Assembly: GCF_010731715.1 (NCBI RefSeq)
Contig: NZ_AP022587.1
Location: 2,418,001-2,482,000, forward strand
From: Mycobacterium stomatepiae
Lineage (GTDB): Bacteria; Actinomycetota; Actinomycetes; Mycobacteriales; Mycobacteriaceae
Direction: 5' to 3'
Length of the DNA: 64,000 bases
The notes below the pieces were generated by a model. The model was given only the letters and a program-made list of their open reading frames with translations, was not told where the DNA came from and searched no databases. Position numbers and translations under genes: made by a program. This document shows positions 9,455-18,653 of this stretch, piece by piece (position 1 is the stretch's first letter; the number at the start of each line of letters is the position of its first letter).

Positions 9455-10087
9455 TCAGTGACCGCGGGCGATCCAGGCGGCGAGGTAGGGAGCCTCAGCG
9501 CCGACGGAGGTGTGCCCGCCGTGGCCGGTGTGGACGAGCGTCTCCTCCGGCAGTGTCAGCACCGATGATCGGATCGAGTCGATGATCGTCGGGAAGTCGC
9601 TATAGCTGCGGCCCGTGGCCCCCGGTCCGCCCTCGAACAACGTGTCGCCGGAGAACAGCACGCCGGCCTCGGGCAGGTACAGACACACCGATCCCGGCGA
9701 ATGGCCCGGCGTGGGGATGATCTCGATCTCGGTGCCAGCGAACCCGATTCGCACATCGGCGTCCAGGTCCCAGTATTTTTCCTCGGGATGACTTGCTTTC
9801 CAGAGCATGTCGTCTGCGGGATGCAGTAATACCGGCGCCTGCAACGTGATTGCCAACTCGGGCGCCACGGTGACGTGGTCGTCGTGACCGTGGGTGACCA
9901 CCACGGCCACCACGTTGCGGCCGCCGACGGCCTCGACGATGGGCCGCGCGGTATGCGCGGCGTCGACGATTACTACCTCGCTGTCGTCGCCGACCACCCA
10001 GACGTTGTTGTCGACCTCCCAGGTCCCGCCGTCGAGGCTGAACGTGCCAGAGGTGACAACCCGATCGATGCGCAGCGGCCCGCTCAC
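9455..10087 (-). CDS. Metallo-beta-lactamase-fold hydrolase (Rv2260-like, glyoxalase II type)
   Basis: 210 residues from a GTG that overlaps the mscR stop (GTGA). The zinc motif THGHDDH is clear, followed by [14 protein letters not shown] and [12 protein letters not shown], the pattern of the glyoxalase II / thioester-hydrolase branch. In M. tuberculosis the homologue Rv2260 follows mscR (Rv2259). The inferred role is hydrolysis of S-formylmycothiol made by the dehydrogenase, completing formaldehyde detoxification. The upstream frame is open into mscR only because of the frameshift there; the fused 571-residue reading is not a real protein. Confidence 0.88.
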   Translation of the reverse strand: MSGPLRIDRVVTSGTFSLDGGTWEVDNNVWVVGDDSEVVIVDAAHTARPIVEAVGGRNVVAVVVTHGHDDHVTVAPELAITLQAPVLLHPADDMLWKASHPEEKYWDLDADVRIGFAGTEIEIIPTPGHSPGSVCLYLPEAGVLFSGDTLFEGGPGATGRSYSDFPTIIDSIRSSVLTLPEETLVHTGHGGHTSVGAEAPYLAAWIARGH

Positions 10088-11170
10088 AAGACGACCACCG
10101 ATCGCAACACGGCACCGCGATGCATCGTGTGGAACGCGTCTTCGACTTCGTCGAGCTTGATCCGTTCGGACACGAACCGTTCGAGCGGCAGGCGGCCCTG
10201 CTGGTACAGGTTCACGAGCATCGGGAAATCCCGCTCGGGCAGGCAGTCGCCGTACCAGGATGACTTCAAAACCCCTCCGCGAGAGAAGAAGTCGACCAGC
10301 GGCATCTGTAGCTGCATGTCCGGAGTCGGGACCCCGACCAGCACGACAGTTCCGGCCAGGTCGCGGGCGTAGAACGCCTGGCGCCAAGTCTCCGGACGCC
10401 CGACCGCGTCGATCACGACGTCCGCGCCGAACCCGCCGGTGAGTTCCTGTACGGCGGCTACCGGATCGGTCTCGGCCGCGTTGACGACATGGGTGGCGCC
10501 GAGTTCGCGCGCCCATTGAAGCTTCCGCGGGTCGCGGTCGACGGCGATGATGGTGCCCGCCCCCGCCATGCGCGCCCCCATGATGGCGGCATCGCCGACA
10601 CCTCCGCACCCGATGACGGCGACCGAGTCGCCGCAGGGAGACGTTGCCGGTGTTGACCGCCGCGCCGAGGCCGGCCATGACACCGCAGCCGAGCAGCCCC
10701 ACCACAGCCGGGTCAGCGCCGGGGTGCACCTTCGTGCACTGCCCGGAGTGGACGAGGGTCTTCTCGGCAAAGGCCCCGATGCCCAGCGCCGGCGTGAGCT
10801 CGGTGCCGTCCGCGAGGGTCATCTTCTGGGTGGCATTGAAGGTGTCGAAGCACAGGTGCGGCTTGCCGCGCTTGCACGCCCGGCACTGGCCACACACCGC
10901 GCGCCAGTTCAGGATCACGAAGTCACCCGGGGCGACCGACGTCATCCCCGGCCCGACCGCCTCGACCGTGCCCGCAGCCTCATGGCCGAGCAGGAAGGGG
11001 AACTCATCGTTGATCCCGCCCTCGCGGTAGGTGAGGTCGGTGTGGCACACCCCGCAGGCCTGCACCTCCACGACCACCTCGCCCGGTCCCGGGTCAGGGA
11101 TCGTGATCGTGGTGACCTCGACCGGCGCTCCCTTGGAGCGGGCGACGACGCCCCGAACTTGCTGTGGCAT
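10084..11170 (-). pseudogene. mscR: S-nitrosomycothiol reductase / mycothiol-dependent formaldehyde dehydrogenase, single-base frameshift
   Basis: Zinc-dependent medium-chain dehydrogenase. The first part has the catalytic-zinc Cys and His ([18 protein letters not shown]) and the structural zinc cysteines ([15 protein letters not shown]). After NTGNV the frame breaks and resumes in another frame with [20 protein letters not shown], the Rossmann motif. Removing one base (the A at 10635 on the plus strand) restores a continuous protein of about 361 residues, the length of M. tuberculosis MscR. Everything on both sides of the break is well conserved, so this is either a very recent mutation or a sequence error. 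RBS AAGGAG precedes the ATG. Predicted role: oxidise hydroxymethyl-mycothiol formed from formaldehyde. Confidence 0.85.
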
Positions 11171-11240
11171 AAGGACTCCTTCGTGATGCGACAGGTCCAG
11201 AACGAACCCAAAAACGTTGATTTACTGCGACTTACCGGGT

Positions 11241-13292
11241 CTAGATGACAACGCACAACCGGAACGCGTCGTAGATGGCGGCGTGGATGTTGCGGCTGGC
11301 GACGGCGTCGCCAATCCGGAACAACTGGTACCGGCCCTCGGGATTACTCGCGATGTGCTGGCTGCCCAGCCGCAGCAGGGCGTCCTGGTCGACCGCGCCG
11401 AGATTGGTTGAGCCCGGGACCAATTCGAAGTAGAGCTGATCCTGCGGCCGGGTCCCGTGCTCGACCACGACGTGGTCGACGAGCCGGTGCCGGGTGGCGC
11501 GCGCGTACTCGTTGTAGAGATCGACCTCGAAGCGGCCGTCCTTGCGCCGCACTGCGGTGAGTCGCTCGTTGAGGGTCACCCGGACGTCGTGCTCGGCGAA
11601 CACCTTGAAGTAGCCGGGGTAGTTCACCCCACCGACGTCGGGCGCAAGAATCCGTTCCGGAGTGACGAACTCGACCTCGGCGGCACCGCTGCGGACCAGC
11701 ACCTCGACCGCGTCCAGGCCCGGGTGACCGCCGTTGTCGTCGTAGAACAACACCTGCCCGCGCGGGTGTACCGCACCGCAGAGCACGTCCCACCCGTCGA
11801 CCACCAAATGCGCTCCCTCGTTCAGAAATTCGCTGCTGGGTGCCCCGCCGGTGGCGATGATCACCACGTCGGGGTCCGCGGCGAGCACATCGTCGGCCTC
11901 GGCGTAGCAGTTGGTTCGGATGTCCACGCCCAGCAGCTTGCACTCGGCGAGCCGCCACTCGATGATGCTGATCAGGTCTCGCCGCCGCAGGGAGGACGCC
12001 GCGAGGCGGATCTGTCCGCCGGGCGCGTCGGCTGCCTCGAATACCGTCACCCGGTGTCCCCGCTCACCGAGCACCCGCGCGGCCTCCAGGCCGGCCGGTC
12101 CCCCGCCGACCACTACCGCCCTGCGCGGCGGGCCCGTGGTCGCCGGAATATGGTGTGGCATACGGTCTTCGCGGCCCGTCGACGCGTTGTGCACGCACTT
12201 GGCGTCGCGATTCTGGTAGATCTCGTCCAGACAGTAGCTGGCACCCGCACAGGGACGAATCCGGTCCTCTTGTCCCGCTTGAATTTTGGCGACGATGTGA
12301 GGGTCGGCTATATGGGCGCGGGTCATGCCGACGAGGTCGATGAGCCCGTCGCGAATGGCGTGGCGCGCGGTGGCGACGTCGTTGATACGGGCAGCATGCA
12401 TGACCGGAATGGACAACGCCTGCTTGACCTTGCCGGCGAACTCGAGATGGGGCGCGACGGGAGTGCCCATCGGGGGAATGACTCGCGAGAGCGCCTCGTC
12501 GCTGGCCATGTATCCCTTGATCACGCTGATGAAATCGATGCCCTCGGCCACGATTCGCTGCGCGATCTGCATGCCCTCGTCGAGCTGCAGGCCGCCGGGC
12601 AGGTCCTCATCCAAGGACATCCGGATACCCACCGCGAAGTCGGGGCCGGCGGCCTGGCGAACCGCCCGAATCACCCTGAGCGGGAAGCGAAGTCGGTCTT
12701 CCAGGCTGCCCATGCCATACTGGTCGTCGCGGTGGTTGGTCAGCGGCGACCAGAACGAGTCCAGTAGGTGCGTGTAGGCCTCGATCTCGATGCCGTCGAG
12801 GCCCGCCACGCGGCAACGCTCGGCGGCGTCGGCGTACGCACGCACGATCCGGTCCATGTCCCATTCCTCGGCCACCTTGGGAAAGGCGCGGTGGGCGGGT
12901 TCACGAATCGCCGACGGCGCGATGACGGGCAGCCAGTCCCCGTCGTAGTTGCTGGTACGTCGGCCAAGGTGAGTGATCTGGCACATCACGGCCGCGCCGT
13001 TCTCGTGCACGCCGTAGGCGAGCTCGCGCAACCACGGGACGATCTCGTCCTTGTAGATGTGCAGGTTTCCGAATGCCGCGGGACTGTCCGGCGCCACCGC
13101 CGCCGAGCCGCCCATCATCGTCAGCCCGACGCCGCCCTTCGCCTTCTCCTCGTGGTAACGGCGGTAGCGACGCTTGGGCATGCCCTCTTCGGTGTAGGCC
13201 GGCTCGTGAGAGGTGCTCACCACGCGGTTGCGCAGCGTGCAGCGTTTGAGCACAAACGGCTGCAGGAGGGGATCGGTGAGCTGCATTGCCAT
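11241..13292 (-). CDS. dgcA: Dimethylglycine demethylase-like flavoprotein (OYE-type barrel plus FAD/NAD domain)
   Basis: 683 residues. An N-terminal old-yellow-enzyme TIM barrel (residues about 10-350) contains the iron-sulfur cysteine set in CAGASYCLDEIYQNRDAKC, and a pyridine nucleotide-disulfide oxidoreductase domain follows (RRAVVVGGGPAGLEAARVL near residue 390). The size and architecture match DgcA/Stc2-type demethylases and 2,4-dienoyl-CoA reductase. DgcA is preferred because of the surrounding sarcosine, serine and formaldehyde genes. It would convert N,N-dimethylglycine to sarcosine, releasing a formaldehyde equivalent. It is the first gene of a four-gene minus-strand operon. Starts at 13292 and 13286 (both ATG) are possible. 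No Rieske betaine monooxygenase lies in the window. Confidence 0.82.
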   Translation of the reverse strand: MAMQLTDPLLQPFVLKRCTLRNRVVSTSHEPAYTEEGMPKRRYRRYHEEKAKGGVGLTMMGGSAAVAPDSPAAFGNLHIYKDEIVPWLRELAYGVHENGAAVMCQITHLGRRTSNYDGDWLPVIAPSAIREPAHRAFPKVAEEWDMDRIVRAYADAAERCRVAGLDGIEIEAYTHLLDSFWSPLTNHRDDQYGMGSLEDRLRFPLRVIRAVRQAAGPDFAVGIRMSLDEDLPGGLQLDEGMQIAQRIVAEGIDFISVIKGYMASDEALSRVIPPMGTPVAPHLEFAGKVKQALSIPVMHAARINDVATARHAIRDGLIDLVGMTRAHIADPHIVAKIQAGQEDRIRPCAGASYCLDEIYQNRDAKCVHNASTGREDRMPHHIPATTGPPRRAVVVGGGPAGLEAARVLGERGHRVTVFEAADAPGGQIRLAASSLRRRDLISIIEWRLAECKLLGVDIRTNCYAEADDVLAADPDVVIIATGGAPSSEFLNEGAHLVVDGWDVLCGAVHPRGQVLFYDDNGGHPGLDAVEVLVRSGAAEVEFVTPERILAPDVGGVNYPGYFKVFAEHDVRVTLNERLTAVRRKDGRFEVDLYNEYARATRHRLVDHVVVEHGTRPQDQLYFELVPGSTNLGAVDQDALLRLGSQHIASNPEGRYQLFRIGDAVASRNIHAAIYDAFRLCVVI

Positions 13293-13300
13293 CTTGGCAG

Positions 13301-13336
13301 ATTAATATATTAGTGATTACTTGGCGATATATTAAT
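13301..13336. promoter_or_regulatory. Perfect AT-rich inverted repeat in the divergent dgcA/sdaA promoter
   Basis: ATTAATATAT (13301-13310) and ATATATTAAT (13327-13336) are exact reverse complements separated by 16 bp, immediately upstream of dgcA and 130 bp before sdaA. Each arm carries the TTAATATAT core also found before glyA. A dimeric repressor of the GntR/FCD class could bind both arms and control both genes. Confidence 0.55.
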
Positions 13337-13467
13337 ACTCAGGGCTACGGGGATGAGCCTTGACCTCGGCGTACGTCGGGCCTAGCCTTCACAACGATTG
13401 ATCTTTAATGCACGGTGCCGTGATGCCGTGACCCATTTTCGACCTCTGCTTCAGGATCGGTGATCGC

Positions 13468-14859
13468 ATGAGCGTCAGCGTGTTCGACCTGTTCTCGGTG
13501 GGCATCGGCCCCTCGAGTTCCCACACCGTCGGGCCCATGCGGGCCGCCGCGAGATTTGTCGCCGACCTGGACACCATGAACGCACTGGGAGCCGTCGCCG
13601 ACGTCCGCGTCGATTTGTACGGTTCGCTGGCCGCCACTGGGGCGGGACACGGGACAATGACGGCGATCCTGCTGGGCCTGGAGGGCTATCTGCCCGAACA
13701 GATCGACACCCAATGCATAGAATCGCGGATCGACGCGATGCGGCGCACCGGTCACATCGCTCTCGGCGGAGCCCAAACGATAGCGCTCACCGAACAAGAC
13801 ATGGTCCTGAGGCCGCTGACCGTGCTGCCGTTTCATCCCAACGGCATGCGACTGACCGCACTCGACGCCGATGGCGCCCAGCTACACAGCCAGACCTACT
13901 TCTCCATCGGCGGCGGCTTCGTCGTCACCGAGGCCGAGACCGTCGAGCAGGTTGCCCGGGCCGACACACCGAGCGGAACCGGATTCGGCTCGGCGAAGGA
14001 ATTGCTGGAGATGTGCCGCCAATACCAATGCAGCATCAGCGATCTCATGCTGTACATCGAGAGCCGGAATCACCGAGCGGCGACGGAGATCCGCGAGAGT
14101 CTCCTGCACATCCGCGACGTGATGGTAGAAAGTGCGAATAGCGGCATCCGGCGCGAAGGCTTCCTGCCGGGCGTCCTACGGGTACGGCGCCGGGCGAAGG
14201 CATGGTACGACCGGCTCAACCAGGAGGACCCGGACCGGCGACCCGAATTCGCCCAGGACTGGGTCAATCTCGTGGCCCTGGCGGTCAACGAGGAGAACGC
14301 GTCGGGCGGACGCATCGTCACCGCGCCCACCAACGGGGCCGCGGGGATCGTGCCCGCCGTTCTGCACTACGCATTGCACTACACGCCGGCGGGACAACGC
14401 GATCCGGACGACACCGCGATCCGATTTCTGCTCGCCGCAGCCGCCATCGGGTCACTGTGCAAGGAACGTGCCTCGATATCGGGCGCGGAGGTCGGCTGCC
14501 AGGGCGAGGTCGGTTCCGCGGCGTCGATGGCCGCCGCCGGCCTTGCCGAAATCTGCGGCGGCACACCCGAACAGGTTGAGAATGCGGCCGAGATCGCCAT
14601 GGAACACAGCCTCGGCCTCACCTGCGACCCGATCGCGGGCCTGGTACAGATTCCCTGCATCGAGCGCAACGCCATCTCGGCGGGCAAGGCGATCAACGCC
14701 GCCCGAATGGCGTTGCGAGGCGACGGCGCACATCACGTCACGCTGGACCAGGTGATCGAGACGATGCGGGCGACCGGCGCCGACATGCATTCCAAATACA
14801 AGGAGACCTCGACCGGCGGACTTGCCGTGAACGTCACCGTGAACTACGTGGAGTGCTGA
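13468..14859 (+). CDS. sdaA: L-serine dehydratase, iron-sulfur type, single chain
   Basis: 463 residues. The N-terminal beta domain starts with the highly conserved [20 protein letters not shown]; the C-terminal alpha domain carries cluster cysteines in [22 protein letters not shown] and [15 protein letters not shown]. The enzyme deaminates serine to pyruvate and ammonia using a 4Fe-4S cluster. It is divergent from dgcA and is the logical end of the pathway dimethylglycine to sarcosine to glycine to serine to pyruvate. The terminator at 14882-14910 follows directly. Confidence 0.96.
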   Translation: MSVSVFDLFSVGIGPSSSHTVGPMRAAARFVADLDTMNALGAVADVRVDLYGSLAATGAGHGTMTAILLGLEGYLPEQIDTQCIESRIDAMRRTGHIALGGAQTIALTEQDMVLRPLTVLPFHPNGMRLTALDADGAQLHSQTYFSIGGGFVVTEAETVEQVARADTPSGTGFGSAKELLEMCRQYQCSISDLMLYIESRNHRAATEIRESLLHIRDVMVESANSGIRREGFLPGVLRVRRRAKAWYDRLNQEDPDRRPEFAQDWVNLVALAVNEENASGGRIVTAPTNGAAGIVPAVLHYALHYTPAGQRDPDDTAIRFLLAAAAIGSLCKERASISGAEVGCQGEVGSAASMAAAGLAEICGGTPEQVENAAEIAMEHSLGLTCDPIAGLVQIPCIERNAISAGKAINAARMALRGDGAHHVTLDQVIETMRATGADMHSKYKETSTGGLAVNVTVNYVEC

Positions 14860-14881
14860 CCGCGCGCCGCAGTCCATGAAA

Positions 14882-14910
14882 AATGCCCCCGGAGGATCTC
14901 CGGGGGCATT
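14882..14910 (+). terminator. Intrinsic terminator hairpin after sdaA
   Basis: A perfect 13-bp stem (AATGCCCCCGGAG / CTCCGGGGGCATT) closes a 3-nt loop, 22 nt after the sdaA stop. No strong T-run follows, which is common for mycobacterial terminators. Confidence 0.88.
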
Positions 14911-14951
14911 CCTACTAGTAGCCCTGAGTCGGATCATTTTTAAACATAAAA

Positions 14952-15239
14952 TTGACTGATGTGCAAGTCAATGTTTCTGTGAAAGATGCGACGTCACGGT
15001 ACGTTTCCCCAGCCCGGAGGCGACAGCGGATCACAGCCCAGTTGTGCGACAAAGTGGTTGCAGCCTATGAGTCCGGGCAGACCAGCCGGCAAGTTGCCGA
15101 GGAACTAGCGCTAGGGTGGACGACTGTCCTGAAGATATTGAAGGCTGCCGGGGTGACGGTCCGGCCACAGGGGCGTAGGCATTATAAGGCGGTTGGAGCC
15201 GCGCCGAGCCGTGCCTCAAGAAGCCGGCCTTCCACGTAG
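14952..15239 (+). CDS. Small helix-turn-helix protein, resembling the C-terminal domain of serine recombinases
   Basis: Up to 95 residues. A Hin-like HTH is visible at about residues 25-75 (QLCDKVVAAYESGQTSRQ, then VAEELALGWTTVLKILKAAG). No catalytic recombinase domain is present. Candidate starts are TTG 14952 and GTG 14961, neither with a good RBS. It could be a remnant of an invertase or transposase, or a free-standing small DNA-binding protein of the type common in actinomycetes. It lies at the boundary between the ordered catabolic island and the mobile-element zone. Confidence 0.5.
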   Translation: MTDVQVNVSVKDATSRYVSPARRRQRITAQLCDKVVAAYESGQTSRQVAEELALGWTTVLKILKAAGVTVRPQGRRHYKAVGAAPSRASRSRPST

Positions 15240-15507
15240 CGATACAACCGCTCAAGTTCCAGTACGTAATTGGTCGGGTTACTGCGGGCCGATCCGAACG
15301 CGCGCTCAGACCTGGTCGTGCACTTGGCTGTAGACGTCGAGGCCGATACTCGGCGCTACCACAGCGATACGGCGGCCGCGCAGTCAATTCCGCGGTCAGA
15401 CAATCCGCCTGCCTGTTCGTAGCACTTCACACAAAATACTCATCTGCGAGACCTGTCAGACGCTCTATCCATTTCCCCTGTTCTGACGCTGCACATTTGT
15501 GTCTCTA
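15240..15507. other. Non-coding gap before the toxin-antitoxin module
   Basis: No reading frame here resembles a known protein on either strand. It lies between the small HTH gene and the palindromic promoter of the antitoxin. Confidence 0.5.
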
Positions 15508-15546
15508 GTACCGCAATACGGTACGATCAGCGTACTATATATCCGT
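15508..15546. promoter_or_regulatory. Palindromic operator/promoter of the RelJK-type module
   Basis: Overlapping inverted repeats built on GTAC are present: GTACCG-CAATA-CGGTAC (15508-15524, perfect), GTACG-ATCAG-CGTAC (15521-15535, perfect), then CGTAC again at 15544-15548 after TATATATC. The layout suits cooperative binding of antitoxin dimers just upstream of AGAGGAGGT (15552-15560) and the antitoxin ATG. Confidence 0.65.
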
Positions 15547-15571
15547 ACGACAGAGGAGGTCAGATCCGCTC

Positions 15572-15856
15572 ATGGCCATCAGTGCAAGTGAAGCTCGACA
15601 GCGCCTCTTCCCGCTCCTCGAACAGGTCAACAACGACCATGAACCTGTGCGCATCACCTCCAAGGCCGGCGAGGCGGTGCTCATGTCAGCCGCCGACTAT
15701 GACTCGTGGCAAGAAACGGTCTATCTACTCCGTTCGCCCGAGAACGCACGCCGACTTATGGAGGCCGTGGCCCGAGACAAGACCAGCCTCCTTGCCCCAG
15801 CCAACTACACGAAGTCGATCGACGAACTTGAGGAGATGGCCGGCGGCCGGGAGTGA
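15572..15856 (+). CDS. Type II antitoxin, YefM/Phd family (RelJ-like)
   Basis: 94 residues. The start [20 protein letters not shown] and the stretch [21 protein letters not shown] are typical of YefM/Phd antitoxins, which bind operator DNA with the N-terminus and wrap the toxin with the C-terminus. It closely resembles mycobacterial RelJ (Rv3357). It overlaps the toxin gene by 4 nt (GTGA), ensuring coupled translation. Confidence 0.93.
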   Translation: MAISASEARQRLFPLLEQVNNDHEPVRITSKAGEAVLMSAADYDSWQETVYLLRSPENARRLMEAVARDKTSLLAPANYTKSIDELEEMAGGRE

Positions 15857-16110
15857 GAAGCATCAACTTCGATCCTGACGCCTGGGAGGACTTCTTGTAC
15901 TGGTTGGCCTCCGACCGCAGGGTGGCCCGTCGGATCACCCGACTCATCGGAGAGATCCAACGCGACCCGTTCGCAGGAATCGGGAAACCGGAGCCGCTCA
16001 AGGGGGAGCTGTCGGGCTACTTGTCGCGGCGGATCGACGACGAACACCGTCTCGTGTACCGAACAGGCCACAACGAAGTCAAGATCCTGAAAGCCCGCTA
16101 CCACTACTGA
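15853..16110 (+). CDS. Type II toxin, YoeB-family mRNA interferase (RelK-like)
   Basis: 85 residues, GTG start within the antitoxin stop. YoeB features are [33 protein letters not shown] (catalytic Glu and Arg region), [10 protein letters not shown] and the C-terminal KILKARYHY with the catalytic His/Tyr. YoeB toxins cut mRNA at the ribosomal A site. It resembles RelK (Rv3358). The module appears intact. Confidence 0.93.
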   Translation: MRSINFDPDAWEDFLYWLASDRRVARRITRLIGEIQRDPFAGIGKPEPLKGELSGYLSRRIDDEHRLVYRTGHNEVKILKARYHY

Positions 16111-17414
16111 TCGGCGCTTCTGCTCGTCGTCAGCCAGATCCGTTGAGAATGACCCCGATTCAGCGCGGATGGCCAGGGACTCGGCCGAAAATCGCTTCGA
16201 CAGAAGGTGACTCGCGTCAGCAATGACCTGGCAACGTGTCCAGTCGGTCAAGCCAGGTAGGTCACGGTGAAGTAAGTGCCGGCGAATTGGGTGCAATCGC
16301 CAAGCGAGCAGGAGCCGCGACGCGAGCCAGCAGGCGAAGAAAAGTCCGGTTGACGGCCCTGCGGCGCTGTTGTGCGGATGCTGCCCGCTCAGCGCCATGA
16401 CATGTATTGTGCAACCCTCAAAGCCAATTGAGGCTGTTTTATCCGAAATATACAGTGCAGAACATGTTCCGATAATGTAGGTAATGCGAATACGTCTGCG
16501 TATGATACTTCCCGCCTCGGACGGACTTGCCTTGTCTCCCAGTCTGATTCGCTCTAATAGAGCGGCATGTCGCCCGCCTAGTTGCATTGTCTTCAGCCGG
16601 CTTCTCTGGCTGAGCCTGGCGCACGCGGGTCAGCCGCCACGGAGCGACGACTATCCCGCGGTCACACCCCAGGTCGACGAGACCAGCACCGCCGACGACG
16701 CCGTACAGCGCCGCGTCGATGCCTTCCTGCTCGCCCTACCCGGCACCGCAACAGCCCTTGCAGCGTTGTGGCGCCGCACCATGGGAGTGCGCTGCGTGGC
16801 GGCCGGGTTACTGCTCATCGCAGTTTCTCTGGTCCCCGTCTGCGGTTTTGTCGCTTTGCTGTCGCTCAATTATTAAGGACATTTACGTCCTGTGTCGGCA
16901 ATCTGCTCGTTTCGAGTTCACTCAGTCCGCCCCAAGCCTCCGAGACGTCGTCGCGCGACCCGTCAATCCTCGGATGGACTAGAACGTCGCGTTGCCTTAC
17001 GTCCTGCGCCGTTGTGCTCGAGAGTCGATCTTGTAGCGCCGATCCAAGACCCACTGCCGACGCCAGAAAGGCACATGATTCGCCACGGAGACGATCTGCT
17101 CATCGGTGAGCCCCGCTGGGTTTCCGCGGAAATCATGTGCAGTCAGATGCTTCTCCGATCATCGGTGAAAGCGATTGTTGTGCAATGAAATTTCATATCA
17201 CATATTGATATTCCTATCCCAGAGAATCTGAGAAGTGATTACCGTGGGAACAAGTGGTTAATTCGGCGGTGCATTTTAATTCTTTAATCCGCTGAAAATT
17301 TCGCAGCCCCGCCGTTGCATCGAGAGCGCTGTTCATTGGTGGAGTTGGTACCGGCGGAAAGTCCTCGCGGCGGATCGGATGATCGATAAACGGATTGACT
17401 ACGCCGGACTCCTG
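16111..17414. other. 1.3-kb stretch with no confident gene
   Basis: Apart from the weak candidate at 16484-16876, only short frames are seen. A minus-strand fragment at about 17010-17150 reads without stops (contains GLTDEQIVSVANHVPFWRR) and looks protein-like, but it has no start and is closed by stops on both sides; it may be a gene remnant. Base composition is lower in GC than the left island. Confidence 0.4.
16484..16876 (+). CDS. Hypothetical small protein with a C-terminal membrane segment (doubtful)
   Basis: 130 residues at most. I do not recognise a family. The last 30 residues are hydrophobic (VAAGLLLIAVSLVPVCGFVA) and could form one transmembrane helix; residues about 52-90 are polar and acidic (SDDYPAVTPQVDETSTADDA). 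No convincing RBS precedes the ATG. It may be a fragment of a larger gene or chance coding. Confidence 0.2.
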   Translation: MRIRLRMILPASDGLALSPSLIRSNRAACRPPSCIVFSRLLWLSLAHAGQPPRSDDYPAVTPQVDETSTADDAVQRRVDAFLLALPGTATALAALWRRTMGVRCVAAGLLLIAVSLVPVCGFVALLSLNY

Positions 17415-18653
17415 TCAAGCTTTTAGAGAATTCTGCCCCGTCGTTGATGGTCGTAGAGCAGGAGCAGGCTCCTCCCATTTGTCAAATTCCGCCGTCAATA
17501 AATTTGCTGGCTTCAAACCGGCGACCACATCGAAATACAGTGATGTGAGCAATGTGCTACCGGCGATGGCAGCGGCAAAATCCCGCCGCTCATCCCAGCG
17601 CTCTGGAGCCGCGACCCGCAGAGTGCTCTCGTAGCCGGGCATCATCAACCCGTCACGGCCGCGCCAGTACTCGCGTAGACGTTCGTCGAGCGCCACGGGG
17701 TCATCGATGACTGGCGAAACCAGACCAACCAGCAGTTCGGCCTGAGCAATGGCATCCGTGATCCCACGCGCGGTTATCGAGTCCTTGTGATGACCACTGT
17801 CGCCCACCAGTGCCCATCCCGGCCCAGCCGCCTGGCGGAAGTAGTTCTGTTGATCGCCTGTGCCCCACATGCGCTCCACGCGGCACGCTGACGCCATCCG
17901 ATCGGCCAGGTCAGGGGCATTGGTACACACCGCCTCCTCAAGGGCATGCACCGCGTCGCATTTGATTTCTTTGAATCGATCTTGTGAAAAATACGCGGCG
18001 ACCAGCACAGCATCGTGAGTCGGCACCGCGCCCACCCATGCCCGCCGCCCGTCGTACAACTCATAACCCGCGTCAAGACCATTCCAAAACGAATAGTAAA
18101 CACACGTGATCCGTGGGTCCGCGCGAGTTACCGGTGCATCAACGAGCCGTGCGACGGTCGACCGGATCCCATCAGCACCAACCAGTAGGGAAGTCCGTAC
18201 CGAAAACCGGCGCGGGCCCTCACGTAAAACGATACCGATCGGGCGGTTATCATCGGCACGCACAATATCCTGGGCAATAACTCGGTGACGCACCTCCGCG
18301 CCGGCACGCTCAGCGGCAGCCGCCAGGAGCGTGTCCAAGACGTAACGCCGTGGAGCAAACGACTGCGTCTCATAGGAATCCGCCGACACGCTGCCCTTGA
18401 TAACTACGTCACCAATCTGCAGGCGGGTGTGAGAAATCTCTGGGCACCCGCTGTTGACCAAGTCTTCCAGCACGCCCCACCGACGCAATCGCGCAATGCC
18501 CGGCTGATGAATGTAGTTCGTAGACAAGGTGTCAGAGGGAAAGTCCGCGCGATCAACAAGTAGGACGCTATGACCTTGGCGAGCTGCTAGAAGAGCTACT
18601 GAGGCTCCCGCCACGCGGGAACCCACTACAACGACGTCGTAGTGGTCCTCCAA
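17415..18653 (-). CDS. FAD-dependent monooxygenase/oxidoreductase (aromatic hydroxylase / geranylgeranyl-reductase-like)
   Basis: 412 residues from a TTG start at 18653, chosen because TGAGGAGG lies 6 nt before it and the FAD motif (YDVVVVGSRVAGASVALLA) then begins at residue 5. The second flavin motif, LVGADGIRSTVARLV, and the third, GPGWALVGDSGHHKD, are both intact. Proteins of this class hydroxylate, epoxidise or reduce small molecules and often tailor polyketides. Leinamycin-type clusters need several oxidations, so a tailoring role is plausible but unproven: the gene is 13 kb from the synthase genes and flanked by element remnants. Confidence 0.8.
   Translation of the reverse strand: MEDHYDVVVVGSRVAGASVALLAARQGHSVLLVDRADFPSDTLSTNYIHQPGIARLRRWGVLEDLVNSGCPEISHTRLQIGDVVIKGSVSADSYETQSFAPRRYVLDTLLAAAAERAGAEVRHRVIAQDIVRADDNRPIGIVLREGPRRFSVRTSLLVGADGIRSTVARLVDAPVTRADPRITCVYYSFWNGLDAGYELYDGRRAWVGAVPTHDAVLVAAYFSQDRFKEIKCDAVHALEEAVCTNAPDLADRMASACRVERMWGTGDQQNYFRQAAGPGWALVGDSGHHKDSITARGITDAIAQAELLVGLVSPVIDDPVALDERLREYWRGRDGLMMPGYESTLRVAAPERWDERRDFAAAIAGSTLLTSLYFDVVAGLKPANLLTAEFDKWEEPAPALRPSTTGQNSLKA

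Noticed and set aside
9455..11170. A continuous 571-residue reading joining the dehydrogenase and the metallo-hydrolase
   Set aside because: The middle part is out of frame with the dehydrogenase and low in complexity. One base shift restores two normal proteins with a GTGA overlap.
11457..12767. Long plus-strand frame opposite dgcA (436 residues)
   Set aside because: Antisense shadow of a GC-rich gene; no motif, and dgcA is clearly the coding strand.
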